Shown piece after piece: positions 28,194 to 35,920 of a DNA stretch of 64,000 bases (its first letter is position 1; each line of letters begins with the position of its first letter). Source of the stretch: CAWDDG01 sp963801065. Lineage in GTDB: Bacteria; Actinomycetota; Actinomycetes; Jiangellales; Jiangellaceae. Location: assembly GCA_963801065.1 (NCBI GenBank), contig CAWDDG010000007.1:62001-126000 (forward strand). Reading direction: 5' to 3'. Below the pieces are notes generated by a model that was not told the origin of the DNA, made no database searches, and was given only the letters and a program-made list of their open reading frames with translations. The position numbers and the translations under genes are program-made.

Positions 28194-28682
28194 TCACGAG
28201 AAGATCCAGCGGGTCGGGTCCTTCGTCAGGTTCGTCCAAGCGAATGCGACCTGCGGCGTCAACGACCAGCACGGCCCCAGGTACCCGAAGCCGTACTTCG
28301 CCTTGGACGCCGTGGCGAGCTTCGCGAGCAACGTGGCCGGGCCGTCGACGAATGCGACAGCGCCCTCGACGATGACCACGTCGTCGCCACTCTCCAGGTG
28401 GATCGCGACCCGCGGGTTGGCTCGGAGGTTGCGCACCCAGCGGGTGTCGCCTCCTCCGAAGTAAAGGCTCGGCTCGAGCCAGACTCCGTCGACCGGCACG
28501 GAGTGCGGGCGCCCGTCGGCGTCGGTCGTGGCGACCCAGTAGTGCCTGGCCCGCTCCAAACGGGTGTCGACGTGGCTCCACTCCAGCATCCCCTTCGCCG
28601 AGGTCGGGACGCCGTACCCGGGCATGTGCGGCCGTGAGCGCCGTCCGGCCTCGTCGGTGGCATGCACCAGACCGGTATACAC
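28194..28682 (-). CDS. Pyridoxamine 5'-phosphate oxidase-family (PPOX-fold) protein
   Basis: 162 residues from GTG 28682 (GTG 28667 possible). The split-barrel fold is shown by RHYWVATTDADGRPHSVPVD, VRNLRANPRVAIHLESGD and VVIVEGAVAFV, then KYGFGYLGPCW. These proteins bind FMN or F420 and reduce small molecules. The actinobacterial group with the SRPHMPGYG leader is common, and F420 use is possible but not shown. It converges with the propeller gene and is divergent from the VWA gene. Confidence 0.82.
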   Translation of the reverse strand: MYTGLVHATDEAGRRSRPHMPGYGVPTSAKGMLEWSHVDTRLERARHYWVATTDADGRPHSVPVDGVWLEPSLYFGGGDTRWVRNLRANPRVAIHLESGDDVVIVEGAVAFVDGPATLLAKLATASKAKYGFGYLGPCWSLTPQVAFAWTNLTKDPTRWIFS

Positions 28683-28818
28683 CTGTCATTGCGTCCGCCG
28701 ACCGTGAGCAGTGACGTACGGGCCGATCGGTGACATGCTGGCCCGCAATTGCGAGGAGCAGATGCCCGCCGCGGACACTCCCGTCCGCTCGCGAGCGGTG
28801 GATACGGGGCGGCACTTC

Positions 28819-30480
28819 ATGGCACGACACCGGGCACACCGGCGTGGACTCACTCGCCCGGTCGTCGCGCTGATGCTCGCCGCCGTGGCGGTGGTGGGCG
28901 GTGCCGCCGCATTGAGCCTGCGCGACCCGCCAGAGGACACCGTGCGGCCGGCGACCGCACCGACGTCCTGTGACGAGACCCTGAAGATCGTCACGGCAAG
29001 ATCGTTCGCACCCGTGCTGGAGCACGTTGCCTCGGACCTGGAGTCCGGCGACGACTGCGTCCGCCTCGAGGTCGAGGTCGTCGACGGGCGCGCGGCCGCT
29101 GCGAGCATTGCGGATCTCGGAGCCGATGTGTGGATTCCTGATGACGCCGCGTGGGCCGGGGTCGCCGGCTCGACCGAGCTCGCCGAACCGTCCGACGGCG
29201 GCCCGGGAACCGTGGTGGCGACCAGTCCGATCTACATGGTCACGGATCAGCCGACGGCCGAGCGGGTCGAGCAGGCCGGTGGGAGCTGGCGCGGCCTCGC
29301 AGACCTCGTGACGAGCGACTCGGGGGTCCGGCTGGTAGTTCGAGATCCTGCGGGGTCGGGGGACGGCCTGGTCGGGGTCGGCGCCGTCGCCGAGGCGGTG
29401 TGGCTCGACGAGGGCATGGACGCGTCGGCTGAGGCGCTGGCCACGGCGCTGCCTTCCACCCGGACCGTGCCGGGCGACGCCCTGCCGGCCGAAGGCGGCG
29501 AGGTCGGTCTCGTCGCGGAGTATGCGCTGGCCCCGCTCCTCGGCGACGACGCGAGCGGTGAGGCTGCAGCCACGGTCCGGTTGTCCACGCTGCTCTCCGG
29601 CTCGGACTACTCCGCGCTGCTGCGCTACACCTGGCTGCCGACGGCCGCGGCTGTGGGCGACCCTGCCTTGACCCAGCGGCTGGAGCGGGTGCTAGCGATG
29701 ATCACCGACCCGGAGGCCGACGACTCCCTTGCGGCAGCGGGACTCCGCCGTCCGGACGGGGGCCCACCGCCGGGCATCGTCTCCGCCCTCCCAGAGTTAT
29801 CGGCTCCGCCGTTCGACGTACTGGGGGCGCACAACGTCGACCATGTCTTCGCTACCTGGTTCCCCGAGGACCGCCGCTGCGATCTCCTCGTCGTCCTCGA
29901 CGTGTCCGGCTCGATGGCGGGGCCGGCTGAGGGATCGGGCCGGCCGCTCATCGATCTCGTCCGTGAGGGCGTTCTCGAGCTGGGTGAGCTGCTTCCGGAC
30001 GAGTCCGAGCTCGCTCTCTGGGAGTTCGGCTCGCTGCTGGACCCGCCGCGTGACTACCGGACGCTGCTCACCCGCGGGCCGCTGGACGCGGCGCAACGGC
30101 AGGGCCTGGTCAATGCTGCCGGTGCGCTGGCGGCGACCGACACCGGCACCGGCCTGTACGACACGATACTTGCGGCCTTCGTGACCGCGCGTAATGGTTA
30201 CCGGCCGGACACCCCCAACCAGGTCGTGGTGTTCACCGACGGTAAGAACGAGGACGATGCCGGATCCATCTCGGCAGAGCAGCTCCGTGAGCAGCTCACG
30301 GCCGCAGCCGATCCGCAGCGGCCGGTCCAACTCTCGGTCATCACGTTCGGGCCGGAACCGGAGGCTCAGATCCTCGAGAGCGCGCTCGAACCCGTCGACG
30401 GCTACGTCGAGCCCCTGGTCACAGGTGATCAGGTGCGCGCCGTGTTCATCCACCTCTCTGCCGGAGGCGTGCACCACTGA
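28819..30480 (+). CDS. Exported solute-binding-like / VWA domain fusion protein
   Basis: 553 residues from ATG 28819; ATG 28735 or GTG 28711 would only lengthen the basic tail. A signal or anchor helix (about 14-34) is followed by a periplasmic-binding-like region (about 48-325, with LKIVTARSFAPVLEHVASDL and ADVWIPDD). A VWA domain (about 355-550) follows. The VWA metal site starts at D361 in VLDVSGSMAG, with the later Asp in VVVFTDGKNED. The combination suggests an extracellular ligand- or partner-binding protein with metal-dependent adhesion. It is not CoxE, which is cytoplasmic and lacks the first domain. Confidence 0.8.
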   Translation: MARHRAHRRGLTRPVVALMLAAVAVVGGAAALSLRDPPEDTVRPATAPTSCDETLKIVTARSFAPVLEHVASDLESGDDCVRLEVEVVDGRAAAASIADLGADVWIPDDAAWAGVAGSTELAEPSDGGPGTVVATSPIYMVTDQPTAERVEQAGGSWRGLADLVTSDSGVRLVVRDPAGSGDGLVGVGAVAEAVWLDEGMDASAEALATALPSTRTVPGDALPAEGGEVGLVAEYALAPLLGDDASGEAAATVRLSTLLSGSDYSALLRYTWLPTAAAVGDPALTQRLERVLAMITDPEADDSLAAAGLRRPDGGPPPGIVSALPELSAPPFDVLGAHNVDHVFATWFPEDRRCDLLVVLDVSGSMAGPAEGSGRPLIDLVREGVLELGELLPDESELALWEFGSLLDPPRDYRTLLTRGPLDAAQRQGLVNAAGALAATDTGTGLYDTILAAFVTARNGYRPDTPNQVVVFTDGKNEDDAGSISAEQLREQLTAAADPQRPVQLSVITFGPEPEAQILESALEPVDGYVEPLVTGDQVRAVFIHLSAGGVHH

Positions 30481-30505
30481 CCTCCAAGATCCACAAGACA
30501 CGCGT

Positions 30506-31297
30506 TCAGTTCGGCCGGGAGACGCGCCCGACTCTCGCGCAGAGGACGACCATCCGGCGGACGAGCGTGGGTGGGCTGCCCAGGGTGTCGAGCGCACGAT
30601 CGACGACGGCGCGACGCCGGTCGGGCGGCAACGATGCCACGAACGGGGCGCTGTGAGCCATGCCGAGCCGCCACGCGACAAGATCCGCCGCGCCGAGGTC
30701 GGGGAAAGTGACGTCGAACTCGACGACATCGCCGTCCAGGCCCGCTGCTCGAGCTGCGGACGCCATGCCCCGGGTCGTGGAGAGCACCGCCGCCGGGCCG
30801 GACTGGATCGCGTCGTACCACGCCGGCAAGGCATAGCCGACCGAGGTCAGCGCCTCGAGGACAGCCCGTTTGACCGGATGATCTAGCTCGTCGCCGTAGC
30901 TGGACGCGAGGACGGCGCCGCCGTCCGCGGTCACGCGTCGAGCCTCCTGGAGTCCGACGGACGGTGGGTCGACGTGGTTGAGGCAGAACGCGGCGACCAC
31001 GGCGCCGAACACGCCGTCGGCGAAGGGCAACTGCCGTGCGTCGGCGACGACGCCAGGGGCCGGGCCGGCCTCGATCATGCCGAAAGCAGCGTCGGCTGCG
31101 ATGACCTGGGCACCTCGTGCCTGGGCGGCTCGGGTCGCGGCACCGGTACCCGACCCGAGATCGAGCACGAGGCGCCCGGAGAGGGCCACCGGGCTCCGCG
31201 CAAGCAGCTCCTCGGCCATCCGGTCGTAGATCCGGCTCGGACCGACCGCCCATGCAGCTGCGCTCGCCGAGTAGGCGGCGCCGAGCACCGACGTCAC
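30506..31297 (-). CDS. SAM-dependent methyltransferase (class I)
   Basis: 263 residues. Motif I is LVLDLGSGTGAATRAA, acidic loop VIAADAAFGMIE, and motif post-I VADARQLPFADGVFGAVVAA, typical of UbiE/Methyltransf_11 proteins. GTG 31297 overlaps the stop of the upstream kinase gene as GTGA, so translation is coupled. Substrate unknown. It converges on the VWA gene with a 25-nt gap. Confidence 0.85.
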   Translation of the reverse strand: MTSVLGAAYSASAAAWAVGPSRIYDRMAEELLARSPVALSGRLVLDLGSGTGAATRAAQARGAQVIAADAAFGMIEAGPAPGVVADARQLPFADGVFGAVVAAFCLNHVDPPSVGLQEARRVTADGGAVLASSYGDELDHPVKRAVLEALTSVGYALPAWYDAIQSGPAAVLSTTRGMASAARAAGLDGDVVEFDVTFPDLGAADLVAWRLGMAHSAPFVASLPPDRRRAVVDRALDTLGSPPTLVRRMVVLCARVGRVSRPN

Positions 31298-32307
31298 AGA
31301 CACGCCGCGCCTTCTGGCACCCGGTCGCACCACCAGCCGAGCTCCTCGTCGTCACCGAGCGCCTTCTCCCACCCGAACGTGACGACGCTACCGAGCAGAC
31401 ACAAGGCGGCCTGGCGCCCGAACCACCCGGCGGTCGCCACCCCGTGACCTTCGAGTGCCGAGCGGAAGGCCGCGATCGTGTCCTCTTTGGTGTGGGGGAG
31501 GCGAGCCCGGTTGACTGACAGGTACCACGCCAGCTCGAAGCAGGGCGGCGCCTCACCCGGATAGGTCCAGTCGATCAGGATCGTGCGGCCGTCGGCCGCC
31601 GTCCCGACGTTGCCGAATTTCCAGTCGCCGTGCACGAATGTGCCGGGCGTCGTCTGTGCGGCCTCGACGAGAGGGCTGGGGTCCCGGCGCAGATCCTCGA
31701 CGACGCCGAGCACGGCTCGCGGCACCCGCTCCGCGAAGCGGTGCCATCCCTCGGCGGCCATCCGCGGTACCCGGTCGGGCCAGCCCCTGGCCGCTTCCAC
31801 CCCGAGGCTCGCCGGGTTGAACCAGCTCCACCGGTTGGAGAGTGGCACCAGGCCGTGATCGTCGTGCCAGCCCAGCATGCGTGCGGAAAGTCCGGCCAGG
31901 TCGTCGATGTAGCGGAGGTGCCGATCCAGTGGCACCGTCTCGTCACCAGCCGGCACCAGCTCTCCCGTCATGTCGCGCATCAGGATCGCCGCGCCCCAGC
32001 CGTTGCGACCGAGCCCGGCTGCGACTCCTACGACGCCGTGGTCGATCCGCTCGGCGTAGGTGTCCATCAGCCCGGTCGCCCACACCTGGGCCGGGTGGCA
32101 GCCGACATCGCCGGTGAACCGCATCGTCCAGTCGCGGTCGACGTGAACGTGCTTCAGCACGTGAGGCTCTCCGTCGATCACCACCCGTTCGAAGCCCGAG
32201 CCGGACTTCGAGTCGCTGGAGAGGAACGGTTCGCGGAGGGTCGCTCCGGCGATCAGCTCCTCGACCGAGGACGCCACCGGCCTCGGGGCGAGTACGGGGG
32301 CCGTCAC
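31294..32307 (-). CDS. Aminoglycoside phosphotransferase-fold kinase
   Basis: 337 residues from GTG 32307. The ATP-binding lobe has ERVVIDGEPHVLKHVHVDRD with the lysine. The catalytic loop FVHGDWKFGNVG (HGDxxxxN) and metal loop ILIDWTYPG follow. These are APH-family features. Chemically it should phosphorylate a hydroxyl on a small molecule. Whether that is an antibiotic or a metabolite cannot be seen, and the sequence is not that of a recognised resistance enzyme. It is coupled to the methyltransferase downstream (GTGA), so both may act on the same compound. Confidence 0.78.
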   Translation of the reverse strand: MTAPVLAPRPVASSVEELIAGATLREPFLSSDSKSGSGFERVVIDGEPHVLKHVHVDRDWTMRFTGDVGCHPAQVWATGLMDTYAERIDHGVVGVAAGLGRNGWGAAILMRDMTGELVPAGDETVPLDRHLRYIDDLAGLSARMLGWHDDHGLVPLSNRWSWFNPASLGVEAARGWPDRVPRMAAEGWHRFAERVPRAVLGVVEDLRRDPSPLVEAAQTTPGTFVHGDWKFGNVGTAADGRTILIDWTYPGEAPPCFELAWYLSVNRARLPHTKEDTIAAFRSALEGHGVATAGWFGRQAALCLLGSVVTFGWEKALGDDEELGWWCDRVPEGAACL

Positions 32308-32367
32308 GCAACCAGCATGCCCGTTCGCGAAGTAGTCGTCTCGCAGTTCAGGGAGCCGACGCCCGGA

Positions 32368-33615
32368 TCAGAAGACCTCAGGGCACCATGGTTGGCGGTC
32401 GTGGACGAAGCCTCGGGAAGCTTCGGTGAGGGCGCCCTCCCGAAGCTCCCGGACACGGCCGGCGGCGGCCAGGCCCGCCAAGGACGGGCCCCCGAGGTAC
32501 ACCGTGCCCAGCTCCGTGCTGCTCAGCGTGATGTCGGCCGGGTCGGACGTGCGCACGCATTCGGCGCCCTTGGGCCCACCCGAGAGCCGCCACCTGCCCT
32601 CGTTCCACGGGCAGAACTCATCGGTGACTTCCAGCACGACGTCGATCTCGTGCGCGTACCGCCGCGCGGCCAGTCCGCGGCCGACGTCGACGACACGTAC
32701 CCACAGGTTGTCGGTGACGGACAGCTGCGCGGCGAACGGGTCGGCGAGAAGGTGCTGCAGCGGCTCGTCGAGCGGGCGATTTCGCGCTGTCAGCTGTCGG
32801 ACCAGGTCGAGCTCGGCGACAAAGGCCCAGGTGGCGGCGAGCGCCTGTGGTGTCGTCGCGGCCAGCTCGCGGACCCTGACCTCGTTGTTCGGCTCCGACT
32901 CGGCCCAGTCGCTCTTGATGCTGTAGACGACGTAACCGCTCACCCGCCCGTCGGGGTCCTCGTGCAGCGCGGCGCGGAGCGGGGTCGCGCCGCGGCGCCG
33001 GTGGTCCGGGTCGTAGAGGCGGTAGTCCCACCACGCACCGCGGCGGTCGAGCCACCCGACGGTGTCCGGACGCAGCTCCTCGTGCACCGTGCCGAGGTGC
33101 GCCCGCGCGTCCGCAATGCTCACCTGCCGCATCCGGCCCTCGCCGCGGTCGGTGCCCGACCGCAACCGCAGTCGCGGCGTACGTGCAGAGAGGCGGGCGC
33201 CGCTGGCGGCCGGACCGTAGCCGAACCGGCCGTAGATCGACGCCTCCGAGGCCCACAGGGCGGCAACCGGCTCGCGCTCGTTCTCCTGGAGGTCGGCGAG
33301 CTGACGGCGCATCAGCGTGGTGAGGAGGCCTCGTCGGCGATGGGTCGGCGCAACACTGACCATCGTGACGCCGGCCACCGGTGTGGTCGCCCCGGGCACC
33401 GTGAGCTCTCTGCTGAAGATCGCCGTCGTGCCGACGATCCTCCCCCCGTCGAAGACGGCAAGACTGCGCTCCGGCTCGAAGACGCTGAGCTCGGTCTCGA
33501 GCTCCTCGTCGCGTACCTCGTCGCCGAACGCCTCGACGATCACCGTGAAGAACTCCGGGAACTCGTCGACCGAGATCGGCCGGATGTCGTGCTTCGCTGC
33601 CGCGTCCGGTGGCAT
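32368..33615 (-). CDS. Eis-like GNAT N-acetyltransferase with SCP2-type C-terminal domain
   Basis: 415 residues, the usual length of Eis proteins. The first GNAT domain has GVTMVSVAPTHRRRGLLTTL, with the RRRG pyrophosphate loop of acetyl-CoA binding, and YGRFGYGPA. A second GNAT-like domain and a sterol-carrier-like domain (GAECVRTSDPADITLSSTEL) follow. The chain ends in phenylalanine, as in Eis where the terminal carboxylate acts as the general acid. Eis enzymes acetylate amines on aminoglycosides, peptides or proteins as hexamers. A TAGACA box 6 nt before ATG 33615 hints at a near-leaderless message. Confidence 0.85.
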   Translation of the reverse strand: MPPDAAAKHDIRPISVDEFPEFFTVIVEAFGDEVRDEELETELSVFEPERSLAVFDGGRIVGTTAIFSRELTVPGATTPVAGVTMVSVAPTHRRRGLLTTLMRRQLADLQENEREPVAALWASEASIYGRFGYGPAASGARLSARTPRLRLRSGTDRGEGRMRQVSIADARAHLGTVHEELRPDTVGWLDRRGAWWDYRLYDPDHRRRGATPLRAALHEDPDGRVSGYVVYSIKSDWAESEPNNEVRVRELAATTPQALAATWAFVAELDLVRQLTARNRPLDEPLQHLLADPFAAQLSVTDNLWVRVVDVGRGLAARRYAHEIDVVLEVTDEFCPWNEGRWRLSGGPKGAECVRTSDPADITLSSTELGTVYLGGPSLAGLAAAGRVRELREGALTEASRGFVHDRQPWCPEVF

Positions 33616-33674
33616 GACCCCTGTCTACACGGTACGAGGCCGCCTCGGCGACGCGATTCCATGGCTCGCCGACC

Positions 33675-33764
33675 CAAATGATCACGTTAAGTGGGCGTCT
33701 TGGGCCGTTACCAGGTCTCGGCGCCTGGTAACGGACCCACAGGCCCACTTAACGTGATCATTTG
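33675..33764. repeat. 90-bp dispersed hairpin element, copy 1
   Basis: Outer arms of 22 nt (33675-33696 and 33743-33764, beginning CAAATGATCACGTTAAG) are perfectly complementary. Inner arms CCGTTACCAGG (33705-33715) and CCTGGTAACGG (33724-33734) form a second perfect stem. The 8-nt loop is TCTCGGCG (33716-33723). The same element recurs at 50890-50979 with one arm-side substitution. The loop there is nearly the reverse complement of this one. This copy lies in the divergent gap between the Eis-like gene and the IolE-like gene, which is an odd place for a terminator. A CCC/GGG pair extends the stem on each side. Confidence 0.9.
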
Positions 33765-33884
33765 GGCCGGGGCCACGGGCAGTGGCGATGCGTCGCGGGG
33801 GCGCTCGTCAGTTGCCTGTTGCGAATCCGTTCGAACATGGCAGGCTGACCTTACGTGCGGTTGTCAGGACAAATGAGGAGTGCG

Positions 33885-34787
33885 ATGAGGGGCATCGCGG
33901 GGGCTCCGGTGAGTTTCGGGGTATTCGAGCTGACGGCTGCCGGCCCGCTTGCGCCACCCGACGAGGTTCTTTCGGCCCTGCAGGACGCCGGATACGACGG
34001 CGTCGACCTGGGACCGGTGGGGTGGCTGGGCCGCGGCGACGTCCTTCGGGAGCGGTTGCACCGACACGATCTGTCACTCGCCGGTGGCTGGGTCGACCTG
34101 CCGTTCTCCGACGACACGGCCTTCGCTGCTGCGCTTCCGTCGTTGGACGACGCCCTGACGGTCTTCGGCGACGCCGCACACGTCGATCCGGCCCGACCGC
34201 CGTTGCCGACACTGGCCGACGCCGGTTCGGACGCACGGCGGGCAAACCCCGGCGGCGCCGCTCTGGGGATCGGCCTGGACGGGGTCGGGTGGGACACGCT
34301 CGCCGCGAACGTGGCGACCGCTTCCGAGCGGGTCCGAGCGGCCGGGCTCGAGCCGACGTTCCACCACCATGCGGGCACCTACGTCGAGACTCCCGACGAA
34401 ATCGACACCTTCCTCGAATGCACCGACGTCGACCTCACCCTCGACACCGGCCACCTGCTGCTCGCCGGCGGTGACCCCGTCAGCGGGCTGGGCCGCTGGG
34501 GTGGGCGGATCAACCACGTCCACCTGAAGGACGCGCGTACCGCGGTCCTCGACCAGGTCGTGCGCGAGCGCGCTGGCCTCCGGGCCGTGTGGGAGCGGGG
34601 CGCGTTCGTCGCAATCGGCGACGGCGACCTGGACCTGGACGGTTTCATGGGCACGCTGATCGAGTCCGGGTACGACGGATGGCTCGTCGTCGAGCAGGAC
34701 GTGATCCCGGCCGCGGACGACCGACCAGGCCTCGCCGCCGACGACCAGCGCGCCAACCGCCAGGCACTCCGGAAGTGGCTGCCGTGA
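33885..34787 (+). CDS. IolE-like sugar-phosphate isomerase/inosose dehydratase (TIM barrel)
   Basis: 300 residues from ATG 33885 (GAGGAG upstream; ATG 33873 possible). AP-endonuclease-2/xylose-isomerase-like barrel. PVSFGVFELTA opens it, then FHHHAGTYVETPDEIDTFLE, DLTLDTGHLLLAGGDP and INHVHLKD carry the metal-binding His/Glu/Asp residues. These segments match 2-keto-myo-inositol dehydratases (IolE). It is first in a three-gene operon, overlapping the next gene as GTGA, and 9.8 kb from the main iol genes on the opposite strand. It may be the IolE of the inositol pathway or a related keto-sugar isomerase or dehydratase for the mannosidase operon. Confidence 0.75.
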   Translation: MRGIAGAPVSFGVFELTAAGPLAPPDEVLSALQDAGYDGVDLGPVGWLGRGDVLRERLHRHDLSLAGGWVDLPFSDDTAFAAALPSLDDALTVFGDAAHVDPARPPLPTLADAGSDARRANPGGAALGIGLDGVGWDTLAANVATASERVRAAGLEPTFHHHAGTYVETPDEIDTFLECTDVDLTLDTGHLLLAGGDPVSGLGRWGGRINHVHLKDARTAVLDQVVRERAGLRAVWERGAFVAIGDGDLDLDGFMGTLIESGYDGWLVVEQDVIPAADDRPGLAADDQRANRQALRKWLP

Positions 34788-35920
34788 GCGATCGGATCCG
34801 GGTCGCGATCGCGGGCCTGGGCGGAGTCGCCCAGTCCGTGCACCTGCCGTTGCTGACACGCCGGTGGGACCTGTTCGGGATCGCTGCGGTGTGCGACCTC
34901 TCCCCGTCGCTCCGTGACGAGATCGGAGACCAGTACGGCGTGGCGCGGGCCGATCGGTTTGCCGACGTCGACGATATGGTGTCCACGACCGAGGCCGACG
35001 GCGTTCTGCTCCTGACCTCCGGATCACACGGCGCTTCGGCTCTGCACGCAGTGCGACGCGGAGTCTCCGTGTTCTGTGAGAAGCCGCTCGCGTACACCAT
35101 CGCCGAGGCAGGTCGGCTCGCCGAGGCCGAAGCGGCCGTGGGACGGCCGGCGCTGTTGCTCGCGTACATGAAGGAGTACGACGACGCCGTTGCGCGATTG
35201 CGCGAGCACCTGGCGGGCGTCGAGGACGTTCGGGCCGTCGACGTCCAGGTTCTGCACCCGTCAACGGCGTCCCAGCTCGCCTTCGCGAACCTGCGGCCAC
35301 CACCGGGCGACGTCACGCGGGAGGCGATCCGGCTGGTGCGTGCGGCCGAGGACGAGGTCCTGGACGCGGCCCTCGGGACCGAAGCCGCCGGGTGGTTGCG
35401 CCCGCTCTACGCGGACGTCGTGCTCGGCAGCATCGTCCACGACACGTCCCTGCTGCGCGTGCTGTTCGGCGGGCTGGACCGGGTCGACGACGTGCGGATC
35501 TGGCCCGACGGCACCTATCCGCCGTCGGTCGACGTCAGTGGTCCGTTGGGCAACGGCGCTCGGGCCCGGATCGCGTGGCACTACCTCACCGGTTACCCCG
35601 CCTACCGCGAGACCGTCGCCGTGCACCACGGGCGGGGCTCCCTGCAGCTGACCTTCGGCACGCCGTACCTGCTCAACGCGCCGTCGGAGCTCACGGTTGT
35701 CGAAGCCGCGCCGGGCGGCGAAGTCCGGTCGACCTACCGCTCGAAGGGGGAGGCCTTCGAGAACGAGCTCGTCGACTTCCACCGCATGGTCACCTCAGCG
35801 ACCCCGCCACGTGCCGGCGTCGCCGAGGGGCGGGACGACATCGCGACCAGCCAGCGGATCATGCGCCGGCTGGCCGAGCAGCAGCGCATCGCGGTCGGAG
35901 GAGAGGCGGCAACGGCGTGA
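34784..35920 (+). CDS. Gfo/Idh/MocA-family NAD(P)-dependent dehydrogenase
   Basis: 378 residues from GTG 34784, overlapping the previous stop. The Rossmann motif is RVAIAGLGGVAQSVHLPLL. VFCEKPLAYTIAEAG holds the catalytic Lys of the EKP signature. The C-terminal alpha/beta domain includes VVLGSIVHDTSLLRVLFGG, with the usual H-D pair. It oxidises a sugar or inositol hydroxyl to a ketone, or performs part of a redox-cycling glycosidase. No obvious IolG is elsewhere in the window, so it could supply inositol dehydrogenase activity. The position between IolE and a mannosidase supports a sugar- or inositol-modifying step. Exact substrate unknown. Confidence 0.82.
   Translation: MSDRIRVAIAGLGGVAQSVHLPLLTRRWDLFGIAAVCDLSPSLRDEIGDQYGVARADRFADVDDMVSTTEADGVLLLTSGSHGASALHAVRRGVSVFCEKPLAYTIAEAGRLAEAEAAVGRPALLLAYMKEYDDAVARLREHLAGVEDVRAVDVQVLHPSTASQLAFANLRPPPGDVTREAIRLVRAAEDEVLDAALGTEAAGWLRPLYADVVLGSIVHDTSLLRVLFGGLDRVDDVRIWPDGTYPPSVDVSGPLGNGARARIAWHYLTGYPAYRETVAVHHGRGSLQLTFGTPYLLNAPSELTVVEAAPGGEVRSTYRSKGEAFENELVDFHRMVTSATPPRAGVAEGRDDIATSQRIMRRLAEQQRIAVGGEAATA

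Noticed and set aside
28819..30480. VWA protein as the CoxE maturation factor for the CO dehydrogenase
   Set aside because: It has an export signal and a solute-binding-like half; CoxE is cytoplasmic and pairs with the AAA+ protein CoxD, which is absent here.
31294..32307. Kinase as an aminoglycoside resistance gene
   Set aside because: Only the general APH fold motifs are present; nothing specific to a known resistance enzyme or a resistance context.
31630..33681. 683-codon open frame on the + strand across the kinase and Eis-like genes
   Set aside because: It lies antisense to two complete minus-strand genes, has no recognisable domain and no ribosome site.
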